Shown piece after piece: positions 1 through 12,399 of a stretch of DNA of 64,000 nucleotides; the first letter of the stretch is position 1, and each line of letters begins with the position of its first letter. Where the stretch lies: assembly GCA_028023455.1 (NCBI GenBank), contig JAQFVV010006648.1, positions 1-64,000 of the forward strand, written 5' to 3'. Source of the DNA: Epiperipatus broadwayi (taxonomy: Eukaryota > Onychophora > Udeonychophora > Euonychophora > Peripatidae). The notes under the pieces were generated by a model. That model searched no databases and was not told where the DNA came from. It saw only the letters and a program-made list of their open reading frames with translations. A program made the position numbers and the translations under genes.

Positions 1-3000
1 CATGCACATACACACACATGTAGCAGTCGCTAACATTAATTTTATTATTCCTCATAAATATATTCTAATATTTTGGCCAAGATATCATTTTGATACCTAG
101 AATGGGTTTTTAAAAAATAGTAATTATAAGATCTAGTTAAGTCTAGAGTTTGAAAGTTATTTTTATTGTTTTTTTTTTATTTTTAAAATATTCACATTAA
201 ATGTTTAAAATATGTAATTGGTTGGTAGTTAAAATTCCAGTTGTTTATAAAATTCCAATATGTTTAAATCAAAGGATCTAAATAAATTAATTTTTAATGC
301 AAGGATTTGAAGCATTTGTAAAAGTTTTAAGTAAAATGCTGCAGCACCACACCTTTAATGTTATTCATAACATAACTTGCTTATTAAATATATATACATT
401 TAACAGAATAGATTTATGTAAAAAAAAATCTGATTCTACAAATAATAATAATAATAATAATAATAATGAAATTAATAGTACTAGTAGTAATAATAGTAGT
501 AGGCACTAGATGGCGCTTTTAAAAAGCAGTTAACTAGTTTATTAGTTCTATTTGTATTCTCTTTTTTTTTACTGTAATTGTTGCAAAATTAAAGCTCAAA
601 ATAGATAAACAGATAGAATAAATATCATTCAAAAAGATACTTAATATAAAGTAAGGAAATATTAGATTTTTTTATATATTTAAATTGTCAAATATTTCTA
701 AAAAAAATTCTACTTATAACAATAGATCATAAAATTCAGAACAGCATTCTAATCTTTTTAATTCTAGTATAATTGTTAAAACTATTGTTGCAAGCATTGA
801 TAATAATGAATCATCAATACCAATTAAAACCACCTCCAGTAAAATTAAAATTTTATTTAAACTATGCCAATACAATCAAAAATAATACTACTTGTAATAA
901 TCCAATAAAAAGAAGTAATAGAAGAAAATAAACTTGATGAATCACATAACTTAACAAAATTTATAAATAATGATTTATGTTTTTCTACAGAACTAAATAA
1001 ACTTAAAGCCATTAACAATGAATTAAGAAAATATTGATAACTTTTTTAATATAATTTTTAACAATAAAACTCAAATATCTTTAGGTGATCAAATGAATAT
1101 AGATAAAATATCTGATGAAAATTATCTTAATATTATACAAAAATTTAATTTAACAGTGATTTAAAAATCAAAAAACTTTAAGATTAACCATGGTAGGCAT
1201 CAACATATCCATTATAAAATTCCCTATTGAAGAATTCTATACTTTCTTAACAGAAAAAAAAAACTTTGATTTATGCTATGTAAATTCCTGGATCATCTAA
1301 TAACAGATACCTAATACTGGAATTTCATAATGAGGCATAAAAAATATATATTTTAACAAAACATCAAATTTTTAAACAACAAAGTTATTTGTTATATAGA
1401 TACTGAGATAAATATCACTCTAGTAGTTCAAATCAAAAATCATCATACTAATTATGTTGAAAAAGATTTACAATTTTTTCACAATAACTATGGTAAAGTT
1501 TCCAACTTTAAATATCTCTTGGAAAAAAGGGCTTCATTCCCTGTATTTACAAATACTATTACATTTAACATTACTCTTAAAAAGGAAGTGCAAGTCACTG
1601 ACATTTCTAGAGACAACATCATTAAAAACTATTCAGAGGTTTTGCAAACAATGTGATCTCAAAAATACTAAAACACATTAGTATGCAAAAGAAACAATTT
1701 CTACCGGACAAAGCAACTCAATTCAATAACTACAATCAAATCCTTCTGATTTCAATGGTGTTATTTCATTCATTACTGATAACAAAAAAAAAAACAATTT
1801 GATATCGAGAAAAAATGAAGATAGCATGCTAAACTAATGTGAATTCTATATACAGCAATCCAGTAAACACAATCAATTAAAACAAAGTATTTCAAATGAT
1901 ATAGAAATGAAATACACAAATACACTCTTTTTAATCTCCATCAGAGGATGCTGAGGAAAAAGTTCACAATATTAAAACAAAAAAGTGATTGTCAAAACAA
2001 AAGAAAAAAACTTAAATCAGCATAAATAGTGAAAATGTATCATCAATCTTTATGCTAAAACAAAATCCTTCAATTATAGTAATACACATTAGACTAGGAA
2101 TAGTTCTAATTTATCATCTTTTATGTCTTCAGAGCAACTAATCTTATTAGAAGATAAAGAAAGACGTAAAACAAGCTTATAAAGGTTAAAAAAATCTCAC
2201 AAAAAAGGGATATGGCACTTTGTCTTTATAATGTAGATTTATAATATATGTTCATATAATGCTACCTGTCAATCATTTAAATTATTTTAATTTTTCTAAC
2301 ACATTTCTATATTTCAAACCAAACTAATAGTATCAACTTAGTTTAGTGAATAGTGTATGCTTTACAAAAAACTATGATCTTAAACATTACAGAGGTTAAT
2401 ATGAGAGGAATGAACTTCCCACAAAGATCTATTTACAAAAACTAAATATTTAGTTAATCTTATTATAGATTCACTTATTTTCTTAACTATTTTGGATATC
2501 TTCATATATGCCAATGGCTGTAGCAGGAATTGTATACTTGTGAATTTTAAATTTCCCTTTCAAATCTTCTTAAAATTTTTATATATAAGTAAAAATTTGT
2601 GCATTGCTACTTTCTAACATACTGCTTTTACTATTAATATAATTTCATTATACTTATATCATAAAGCCTCATGAATACACATTATTAAACAAATTAACTT
2701 AATATTAAATACCTTTATCTAGTCATCCTTCTAGAATAATTTAATGGGTCATATGCAGAATTTATCTCAGCAATATTTGTATCTTATCAATAGAAGATTC
2801 ATGAATAGAGAGGGGGTTTTCTCGAATAATTCTATATCCTTTTATGCAAAAAAAAACATTCAAAACTTTTTGGTCAGTTATTTAGTCTCCAAACATTTGT
2901 ATTCATGTAAAGCCCTCTAAGCATATCTAATTATTTTGCACTTAATGTAGAACTAACAATCGACTTTTTAATCAACCATTATTCCTCTCAATAACACTGT

Positions 3001-3790
3001 AACATTGCTTTTTAAAACGTCTACTCCAAAGAAAGTAATCTCAGAAATCTACATTTATTTTCAAAAAATCAATATTATTTCCCTATATGTAATAGAAGAT
3101 TCATTCACATTTGCTAATATAATTACATCAATAATTAAAAATAAGATCCCCCATGGCACTTGTTAAGGATCTTGATGCCATTCACTTGAAGTCAAAAACT
3201 ATCTCATGTGACTCTTCATCCATATCTTCCATCATCTATCTCAAACATGAATACAAAAAAACTCTACTTTTATTGGCAGATTAACTATCCACCAAAAAAG
3301 CCAAAAATAATTTTAGCACAACAGCACAAATGATCTAGGGCTATATTAGAAGGGCACTTTGCTACAATGGTAAAAAAATTATACCATCTTCCATAATTAA
3401 AAAATGATCAACTGGTTACTAGAGAAAATACATATATTCTTTCATTTTAAATCTAAACTTCAAGCTTCAATAAACTTGTTATTTCTCCCTTTATGTTTGG
3501 TCTAATTACATGAAATCATAAAATATCTAGACAAGAAATCATATTAAAGCTTAACTCTTTTCCAGATAGATTTCATCCAGATCGTTATGCAATACCCAAA
3601 TTTTTTATTAATTCCCATCATACCGAATCTTTTATCTCATCTTGCAATTTGAATTCATAGAATAGATCAATTATATCCAGTATCTATGATATCTTTTTTA
3701 AAAAAAATATTTATACCTTCAATTCTTAATAATTAAGAACCCATCTCAATAACTCCTATATTAATTAAAACTATAGTATCTATTATAAAA
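1..3790. other. AT-rich DNA without recognisable gene
   Basis: Only short, stop-riddled frames with low-complexity translations occur on either strand. A (AAT)n tract lies near 441-467. The part from about 700 onward may be the decayed 5' portion of the LINE recognised further right, but I cannot align any endonuclease or reverse-transcriptase motif in it, so I leave it unassigned. Confidence 0.6.
441..467. repeat. (AAT)n microsatellite
   Basis: An uninterrupted run of AAT/ATA units, continued imperfectly by AGT units up to about 500. It creates a poly-Asn stretch in a spurious reading frame. Confidence 0.9.
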
Positions 3791-3793
3791 GAT

Positions 3794-4990
3794 ATGATTT
3801 CACCTATTCCCCTTCCATTAAGACAAATGAGAAAAGTAGGTCTTATAGCAGTGCAGATGGGCATTATTGCTACATTTGATTCTGCTTCAATGATTGACCT
3901 ATTACACATGCTGAAAAAACCTAAAGTTTGTTTACCAATAATTTATATAATATCCAATTCACTGATTAAAAAAAGAAAAAAAGAACCAGGAGTATACATT
4001 CCTATTTTAAACCAAATTATTAATCCTATAGCTTATATGATTGATTTGGTTATTACCCTGCCATCCAAAAAACGTCTACCTAAGCTCATAAATATACAAA
4101 CAAATATCATCTCAAATTTAACAATAATATGTCCTTTTTTTGGAATATACTCACTGATAATACTACACCCTTTTTATTTACTGCACCACCACATAAATGT
4201 TTAGATTTTTTTTTATCTATTTCTCAGTAAATGCAACTAAATCTGAAATTCAAAATAATCTTCTCACCTCTTTTGGCAATATTATCAATTCCTTATCCAA
4301 AACATATCTATCTATTCATGCTATTCTCATTTTTCACAAAAATATTTATTATGCATCTATTATTAAATTTACTCTTTCATTAAAAATGTAAATTTACTCT
4401 ATATTAAGTTCATCGGAAAAACAAAAACAAATGCAATTAGTATTAGATCTAAGAAGCATACTAAATACAATGGCCTCTTATTATATTGCATATCAATCTT
4501 TTATCTGCAATGGATAGTAAATAAAGTCAGTGGACTTATAGCAATATATCCACACATAAAAAGCTATATTCCAGTAACACTAATAGACAAACCATTACCT
4601 ATAAACAACTCTTTCATTAAGAAAATTAATCAGTTGGCATATCAAAACATTCACCCATGCAATAATCTGTTTACACTGGTAAAATTAAATGTTGCCAAAC
4701 ATACGATGTACCAAATAAAAGTGAACTCATTAATAGTCCTGAGTCATTACTTATTTTTTTCAATAATCATGTAATTAAAAAATTTAAATGTTGGTATCTC
4801 GAATCCAAAATATCTGGACTTCCTAATTTAAATCAATCTAGGAGCCCTTCCTATATATAGATTTATATCCAATACACTGGTAAATGATAATATAGTTGGA
4901 ATCTGTTCATTATGTCATAGAGAAAAAGAAACTATAGATCATTTTCTAGCTCTACAAACATATATTCTTGTAAACATAATCACCACTAAC
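3794..4990 (+). pseudogene. Decayed non-LTR retrotransposon (RT trace plus C-terminal zinc-finger trace)
   Basis: In a frame open at 3794-4204 there is a peptide resembling the reverse-transcriptase A-motif neighbourhood (ATFDSASMIDLLHML, where LINE RTs have A-F-D-S followed by a helix). About 700 bases on, another frame reads ICSLCHREKETIDHFLAL (about 4901-4955), which fits the Cys-Cys-His cluster with following D-H-F found at the C-terminus of many LINE polyproteins. Stops and frame changes separate the two. Order, strand and spacing are consistent with one ruined LINE ORF2. I cannot choose a clade; the zinc-finger trace is the stronger half. What is seen: two motif-like peptides. What is inferred: that they belong to one element. 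Confidence 0.35.
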
Positions 4991-6410
4991 CCCCTCACTT
5001 TCCATATTAATAAATAGCACACACAGAGATCTATTTCCAAAAATTTGTATTATTACATTGTCATTTTTGATTTTATGGTTTCTGAGATGCCATATCTGTT
5101 TCAATCTGACATCTATTTATTATAATAAACTAGGTTATAAGAAAATAGGTTCAGAGATAAGAGAGGTCCCTCTTATCTTTATAAAGTCGAATCTTGTGTT
5201 ATGATTTGTAGAGGTCTCTCTTGTTAAAATTAAGCACTCAAGGCACATGTACTAAGGTTTTAGCCTTATATAAGTATTACATGCTGATATTGCACTTAAT
5301 AAGAATTAATATTTACAACTTTAAATTGATTCTTGGTGAGTATAGTTTGAGTATTGAAAATTAAAGAGGTAAAAGAATTACATATTTCTATTGACAAAAT
5401 AAATATTGTATCTACAACTGGTATCAAATTCTGAAAAAAAGAAGTTACATGGGGATAAATCCATAAAATAGGGAATGGAATCAAATATATTGTATCTTGA
5501 TGAAATAAAGATATAGGAATCAGTTATTCGGGTTCAGATTTTAATAATGATCATAATCTATTTATAATGAAATGATGATATCTTCATTGAAAGAAATCCA
5601 AAAAATTAAAAAAATAAGCTGAGTCAGAATCTGGAAACATTAAAGGGAAAAGAAACACCATATGATTTTCAGGATAAAATTGAAATATTTTCTAAAGAAA
5701 TCAATATCTAGGATCCAGAATACTGTAGGAAGAATATAAAAGACTATCTAAGAGGTGATTCTAGAAAGAAGTTTGCTATTAACTAAAAGAGATATTTTAA
5801 ATTCCTCTTTGGAGCCTAGGAATTGAGGAGACCAAAACCAAATTTCTAAATGTCCATTGCATACACTGTTATCATTTCTACTGTTACTACTACATGATTA
5901 ATCATATTGTAAATGAACATGAGTAGACAGCTCAGAATTGTGCATCAGTCAGTGTGATGTCTTTGCAGTCTTTTTACTTCAGAGTTTAAGATAAGAAGCA
6001 CTATGGTCTTTCTTCTGTTTCATGATAATTCTTAAAGAAATATCAATTGAATGTTCTTGAAAGCAGAATGAATATGTGTGTTAATGTTTTTATGATATTT
6101 ATGATCATGGCAGACAATCTTAATTTACAGTCCTTCATTTTCAGGAGACTGTAAAGACTAGATAAAGCATTGTTGGCAACTGAAGGCAAAGAGTTCTAAG
6201 AATTCTAACTGCAGAACCTAGGATACCATTCAACATGACTTTTAGTTATATGTCTACAACTGCAGATCATTTTCAAGTGAAGGATGATTGCATGAATTGA
6301 AAAAAACTGTCTAATATTAAATAGAACCTTATTGGACTTTGTGAAATTAGAAGTGGAATTTAAAAAAATGATACATACTTTATTAAAAAGGCATAAATAT
6401 TGAAAACACA
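4991..6410. other. No gene recognised
   Basis: AT-rich sequence with frequent stops in all frames. A short inverted repeat (ataagag...ctcttat) lies near 5157-5180. Nothing here resembles a protein family known to me. Confidence 0.5.
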
Positions 6411-6415
6411 ATTAA

Positions 6416-7795
6416 TTGATCTTATTGCAAACAAAAAGTGAGCGAACATTGTTGTTGTTGAGATTGATGATATATTGGTTATTCAACTTAATGAAAAATG
6501 CCAAATGTAAGATAATTTGGGTTTATGCTGTGACAAGTTTTTATTGTAATGAAGAAGTAGAAAAAATGTATGTAGATGTAAAAAATATTTTTGGTTAAAC
6601 TAAACAACATTTTAAAATTGTCATGGGAGACTTTAATGTTTAAAATTGAAGAATGGTTGAAGATGAAGTGCTGTGAGAAAATTTGGTTATGATAATAAAA
6701 AAATGATAAATTATGAAATATTTCTTTGAAAAAATACTAAATGGATATGGAATCCAAATGAAAATAGAGAAGAATTAGATATTTTTGACTAACAGAAAAT
6801 ATGATTTGAAATTGTAATGTTTTTAAACAATTTAATATAAGAAATGATCAGCCTATTGATGAGATATGATATGTACTAATGCACAACCAGAGAGATGAAA
6901 ACTATTAAGAAAGGCAGTATTAGCAGTTGATATTATTAATCTTTAGAAACATTCCAATGAATTTAAATTAGAACTAAAAATTATTTTTAAATGTGGACAG
7001 ACTTTGAGGATGGATTAGACTTGACTGAAATCAATTAGAAAATAACTGATATTTTATTAACAACTGCAAGAAAGATAACTGGTATAAAAGTAGCAATTTG
7101 ACAGTAAATTTTCTATTGAGATAAGACAGTATATGAAGAAAAGAGGAAGTATGAAATTTTTTTTTACCAATGTATTAAGAATAATTAAATATTTAGAACT
7201 CTGTAAAATTGTAGAAAAAAGAGTTAATAATGATATAAAACAATATAATTTTGAATTGGCAAGAAAAAGTATACCAATTGTAAAACATCATCTTGATATT
7301 GACAGGAAAGTTATTCTAACAATAAGAAAAAAAACTCAAACTATTACTAAAACAATAATTTAATATCTAAAGCTTTGTAAAGTGATAGAAAAGAATTAAA
7401 GATATTCAAAAATATAATTGTGAATTGACAAGAAAAAGTATAAAAGAAAATAAGTCTCAAAATGTAAAATAATATCTTGGAAGAAGAAAAGTTGTTACAA
7501 CAATAAGAAAAAAATATTAAAATATTAATAAAATGAGAAAACACATCATGAAATTTGTGGAATATTCTAAATAATTACTATGTCTTCTGAACTGACAAGT
7601 ATTTTAAATTTACATATGAGACATGCAATTAAATCTATTAGGAAAGGAAGAGTTCCAGGAAATGATGGAATTGTTATTGATATTTTAAAAGAAGCAAATA
7701 AAGAAATAGAAAAAAAATTAACAAAACTATATATCAAATGCCTATATCAATGGGTCTCCAAAGTTGTTGATACACATCCTCAGAACTCGATATGA
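6416..7795 (+). pseudogene. RTE-like LINE remnant: endonuclease and start of RT
   Basis: Conceptual translation across frameshifts and stops gives, in order: a strand resembling the VYAPTS motif of apurinic endonucleases (WVYAVTSFY) with EEVEKMYVDVK after it; IVMGDFNV, the G-D-F-N catalytic motif (about 6620-6640); a KFGY stretch; the EN-RT linker with LCKIVEKRVNNDIKQYN; and finally HAIKSIRKGRVPGNDGI (7619-7670), the K-x-G-x-x-P-G-x-D-G-I motif at the start of LINE reverse transcriptases. This order is diagnostic of RTE-type LINE ORF2. The frame is broken many times, so no protein is made. The last motif also appears in decayed form on the minus strand near 62.4 kb, suggesting the same family. 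RT sequence continues only after about 2.2 kb of DNA-transposon sequence. Confidence 0.75.
7190..7537 (+). repeat. 174-bp imperfect tandem duplication inside the LINE remnant
   Basis: Unit 1 (7190-7363) and unit 2 (7364-7537) align by eye along most of their length: both start TATYTARARCT, share AATTGNCAAGAAAAAGTATA in the middle and end ACAATAAGAAAAAAA plus an AT-rich tail. 174 is a multiple of three (58 codons), and the segment covers the endonuclease-RT linker. Confidence 0.7.
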
Positions 7796-8199
7796 CATTA
7801 AGCGGGAATTGCTTTGGATTCGAGAGTCGACGGAAAAGATAAATTAAAAATCACTAATATAATAAATAACTAAATTGTAATGATTTAATTTTAAAATTAA
7901 TTTGATACTATTATACAATATGATATATATATAAATATAATTACATTATATATATAAAAAAGGAAAAATTCATTAATTATATTTTATGTTTGTTGCAAAG
8001 ATGTAAAGAATCAAAACGAAATCAGCTGCAGCGATATTATAAAATTGAAACATCTTACTTATTCAACGTTATAATTTATAATGGTATTTTCATTTTTTTA
8101 GTGGGTTTTTTACATGAGAGTAAAAAAAAAGTTTGAAGTGGAATTAGAGATTTCTTTTTGAATAACTAACTTTTAAGATACACGATTTATTAATTAGTT

Positions 8200-8560
8200 T
8201 TAATAAAGTTATGGACAAATTTATTATTGGAGGTAGCATGTTTTTGTTCCCTTTCCATAAAATTTGGTATTTCCAATTAAGAGAATTTAAGCGACTATGT
8301 CTCATAAAAAATATTAAGACTAATGTGATTCTGTAACTGTGACTGAAGAAAGATTATGATTCAAAAACTTCTCAAGATCTGTTACTGTATTAATAATAAT
8401 TTGTAAATTTGCTTTCAACAAGATGGAAGCACTGCACACACTTTTTGAGGCACCATTGCACAGTTTCAAGAAAAAATTTTGGATTTTCGAATTAAAGTAG
8501 AATTTACAAAATTATGAAATGTTTTAATTAAATATCTTGAAATGAATGGTTATCTTCGGA
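8200..8560 (+). pseudogene. Tc1/mariner-superfamily transposase remnant
   Basis: FQQDGSTAHT is encoded at about 8417-8446, the motif around the second catalytic Asp of Tc1/mariner (DDE_3) transposases (typically F-Q-Q-D-G-A-x-x-H-T). Upstream is VTEER followed after a frameshift by a Y-D/S-type stretch, matching the V-x-x-E-R-Y segment that precedes it in these proteins; downstream is a basic, Phe-rich stretch in the expected place. Stops and frameshifts show the copy is dead, and only about 100 codons are traceable. Terminal inverted repeats were not identified. Confidence 0.6.
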
Positions 8561-8589
8561 TTTCAAAATAAATTATTACTAACTTCAAT

Positions 8590-9860
8590 TTTAATTATTT
8601 TGTTATAGTCCCAGTACCTACAAAGACAACTTCAGATTGTAAAAAGAAATGCAAACAATATTTATTGGAATATTTGAACTTTAGATTCATTCCTTTATTA
8701 ACAAACGAAACAAGTCCTATGTGTCTTCTCTGTGAAAAACTTTTAGTCATGTTGCAATAAAACCAGAAAAAATGAAAGATCATCTCCAAAGATTCCATCC
8801 TAATAAGGACAAAGATCTGGATTTTTAAAAAACATTGAAAGAGAAACAAACACTCACATTTATAAAAACATATATCAAAGCTGACAATGAATGAAAATTA
8901 ACAGCTTCATATAATATTTATTTTAATATAGAAAAAAAGGGAAAACCATATATAATTGCAAAGGACATAAGTAATCCTGCAATTAATTAAAGAAGTAATT
9001 GAAACTATAATGAAAAAAGACTGGTCCTGTTTTAAAATGCTAACATTTGAGTGTGAATACTGTGCAAAGGAGTATTGATGAAATGACTGAAGATGTAGAA
9101 AAATCTGTAGTATCAGAACTCATATATAGTTAAGTTCTCCATCCCACTTGATGAGTCCACTTTTTGTAGTTCTTCCATTCTTATGGCTTATGCAAGATAT
9201 TTTAATAAAATCAAACATCAAATTATTGACAAATTTTTTATTTGCAAAATATCTTAAAAGTGATAGACTGGGGTGCAGTTGGAGGAAAATTTAAATAATT
9301 ATATTTCATTTATTAAAATAACAGCAGTAGCAACAGGTGGTATATTAGTAATGGTGGGCCATTACTGGGGTTTCACTATCTTTCTTAAAGAAAAAGTTCC
9401 CAGCATAATACTATTCACTGTGTTTTACACAGAAATCATCTGGTGGCAAAATTCTCATTGTATGATGCCCTAAAGGTGTGTGTTAAATCTATTAATCAAA
9501 TTAGAGATTATCCTCTTAAATTGTGATTGTTTACCAACCTTACAATGATAAATTATCGAACCAATTATGCTTGCATACTGAAGTAAGATGGTTGTCTAGA
9601 GGTACAAGTTTATAAATACTTGTTGAGTTGATTGACTCAACTATGAGTTTCTTACAGATGTTAATTGGTTTTTAAGTGATGAACTGAAGAGAAATAATAA
9701 CCATATTTTCTACTTAGTGGACTTATTTGAAAAAAATTAATGACATCCTGAACTGTTTACAAAGTAAGGTTGTTTTGATTATTCAAGCTCAGACAATTCT
9801 TTCAGATTTCCAATTACTGTAGATTTGAAAAGGCACTGAGATTATTTAAATTCCAAAAAA
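8590..9860 (+). pseudogene. Decayed hAT transposase of the ZBED5/SCAND3-like group
   Basis: Read across several frameshifts, the order is: KRKCKQYLLEYLNFRFIPLL, then PMCLLCEKLL and KMKDHLQRFHPNKDKDL (a BED-type zinc finger with C-x2-C and H-x4-5-H); FSIPLDESTF (about 9138-9167), the region around the first catalytic Asp; GFTIFLKEKVPSII followed in another frame by HCVLHRNHLVAKF (about 9418-9456), the H-C-x-x-H-R motif typical of this group; DALKVCVKSINQI; and LHTEVRWLSRGT (about 9571-9605). These motifs occur in the same order in vertebrate and invertebrate ZBED5/SCAND3-like proteins, which derive from hAT transposons. The C-terminal dimerisation domain is not visible. Multiple stops make this a pseudogene. 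Confidence 0.8.
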
Positions 9861-10014
9861 ACAGGCATAAATAATCTGCCTTATTATTAATCAAAGTAGC
9901 AGGAGAAATTGTACAATGTAAGAACTCGTTTGATAATTAACAAGAGAATATGTTGTTTATGGAGGATGAACAAATGTCATAATCAGCCATGCTTAAAAAT
10001 TTGTTTCTTAAGGT

Positions 10015-11345
10015 GATTAAAGAAAGGGTAGAAAACGGAACTGGAGCAATAATAGAAAAAAATTAATATGGATTTCATAGAGATAGAGATGCAATAGTAT
10101 TCATGTGGTTCTGAGCAGAAGTAGAGATAAAATAAGGAACACTTTTTGTTTGCTATATTAGTTATTACAAGAAATCATCTAAAATTAATCACAGAGTATT
10201 AATACTTAATGGGATAGGTTTGCAGTGAGCATGGCAAATTCTGAGTTTAAACTTCATAGATTGCATTCAACACTAACTCTAGAGTAATAACGCCATTCAA
10301 TTAATTATAATTTTTTATTTATGTGATTGTTAGTCCAATGTAGAATTAATTGTCACTCTATATGTAAATCATTCAGCAAATTTTCTAATAGAAGATCTAA
10401 CAAAAATAACTTCAATTATTAAGAGAATTAAATAGAGGGAATCATCATTTCCATATTTTTTCAATATATTTTCAAAAATAATGATAGACTAAGGTATTGG
10501 AAAATATGAAAGAGGAATATTATTCATTAAAAGAATTCTATCAAATATGCAGATAGCCTGACCATCAAGTCTGCAGATTAAAGAATTCTTTACAAATTAT
10601 GTCTGAACAAAATTAATAATGAAACAAAAATAAGACATGACAAATATTAATGAAATCAATGCTATGATCTTAGTAAAACTATCTCATAAAATAAATATTA
10701 GAAGAGAAAGATGTCAAACAAACAAAAATTGTTACCTCAATCAGGTCATAACAGACACATGCCAAAACCACAGAAAAAAATTAAAATAAGAATTGCTATG
10801 GCAAATTTAATATTTAGAGAAAAATCAAAGTTACATCAAAAAATAATGATATGGCAAATTTAACATTTAAGAAAAATGAAAGTTATTCACATCAAAGAAT
10901 AATAATTTTGCATTTTAAAGATTTATTTATATTTATGACATTTAGTTCTTATGCATTAAGTTGGTCAATAGTCATTTATGAATCTTAGATATTGAATAAA
11001 AAAACATAGCTTATCTGAAAACATTTGAGATGCAGTGTTTTTGAAAAAATGCAGATTATCTGAATGGAAAAAATGACAAACGACCAGATCTTCCAGAAAA
11101 GTGATGTAGTGAGGGGTATTCTATTATAAGTGAATTGACTTTTGTTTGGTCACAACCCAATAATAGTCTACTACAATTAATTCTTGAAAATAAAATTAAG
11201 GATAAAGGAGAGAGTTCAGAGAACATCTACATAATCCAAGCAATAAAAACATTGGTGAAAACTTATGGAAAGCTTTAAAGAAGGGCATAAGAAAGACAGA
11301 ATTGTAAAGGCAGTTTGGGATTTTTACACGAGCAGTCAATAGAAA
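10015..11345 (+). pseudogene. RTE/endonuclease-RT type LINE remnant, RT to C-terminus
   Basis: Traceable motifs in order: VIKERVENGTGAIIEKN then YGFHRDRDA (about 10017-10095), the segment that reads E-x-Q-Y-G-F-R-x-G-R in active RTs; a weak RT core; a KIRIAMANLIF block (about 10780-10815) of the post-RT K-T-R-I-A-M-A-K type; SVFEKMQII*MEKMTNDQIFQKS (about 11035-11100), matching the W-M-E-K-x-T-N-E-E-V segment; and RTSTYIIQAIK...TYGKL (about 11215-11275), matching the terminal G-R-x-R-T-S-Y-I-E-Q block. All are broken by stops. It could be the distal part of the element at 6416-7795 split by DNA transposons, but its C-terminal block differs from the family represented at 51.1 kb, so it may be a separate LINE. 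Confidence 0.65.
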
Positions 11346-12390
11346 AGATTGGATAATGCTGTTTAATTATATTTCACTATAAGCTGTAGCAGAAGCTTTA
11401 CTTTAATGTCATCCTTCTTTGATTACATATATATGTGTATATAAGAGTGTGTGAGAAAGAAAGAAAAGACGTCGTTCATAATAGAATAAAGCAATAGTGA
11501 ACTCAACAGCTTCTGAACTGTATTGGATTAGAACAATTTGATCTCAATTACCATTGTATAAAAATCTCAATAACTATTTTGAATTGTTACCAACTTTATT
11601 TCTGAATATATAACTATATGTTTATATAAGTAGAAAGATTTGAACTTATGGTTTTTAGTCTATTTATTGTAAGGTGTATTTCCAATTATGGCAACATTCA
11701 AAAGCTAAAATGGCAGACAGGCATATTTTCATTCAATAGACCAAACAATTTTGCTCCCTTCGTCAGTTGGAATCCAAAAATCTTTAGCTTCAGAAAGTCA
11801 CTCATAGACAGCCATAGACTAATTCCTCAAGACATAATAGGTGTAAAATACCTATCAAAGAAGGTGCATCTTTTTTTTAAGACCCATCCCGTTTATATGA
11901 TAGTTATCGGTAAGACAATATACAAACTTATTGAATATTTTGCAAGTGGTGTACAAGTAATAACCAATTCGAAGTTATAACTGTTAAGAATATACATATA
12001 TATTTCACGATGTTGTGAATATATATATGTTTATATCAATAACAATTATCTGCTACTAAGTAAATACATTTATTACATCCCTTGTATTTATTTATTAATA
12101 ATCATACATATATAATTATAAAGACAAATTTCGTTCTTTTTTTCTCTCTCTCTTTTCCATACTTGTATATAGCCAATGTTTTTTTTTTAAAAAAAAGAAT
12201 TAAATATTTTGATTTCTTTAGTTTTAAGACACTTTTTTTTTTTTTAACAAAAAAGAAATATCCATTTAATAGTTAGGAACAAACTGTTAAAATAAACTCT
12301 CTTAATTTCAATCTAAGTTTGAAGAAAACTTTGTTTGACATTTTCAGCTTTATAATTAATCGAAAACTACCAATAATTGCCTAATTCTTT
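11346..12390. other. No gene recognised
   Basis: One frame (11648-11980, +) is open for 110 codons but matches no family I know, lacks splice or promoter context and sits in AT-rich DNA. I treat it as chance. Poly-T/poly-A tracts crowd 12136-12260. Confidence 0.5.
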
Positions 12391-12399
12391 TCCAGTTGA

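Noticed and set aside
11648-11980. 110-codon open frame on the plus strand
   Set aside because: No recognisable family, no splice or promoter context, not repeated elsewhere in the window. Expected occasionally by chance.
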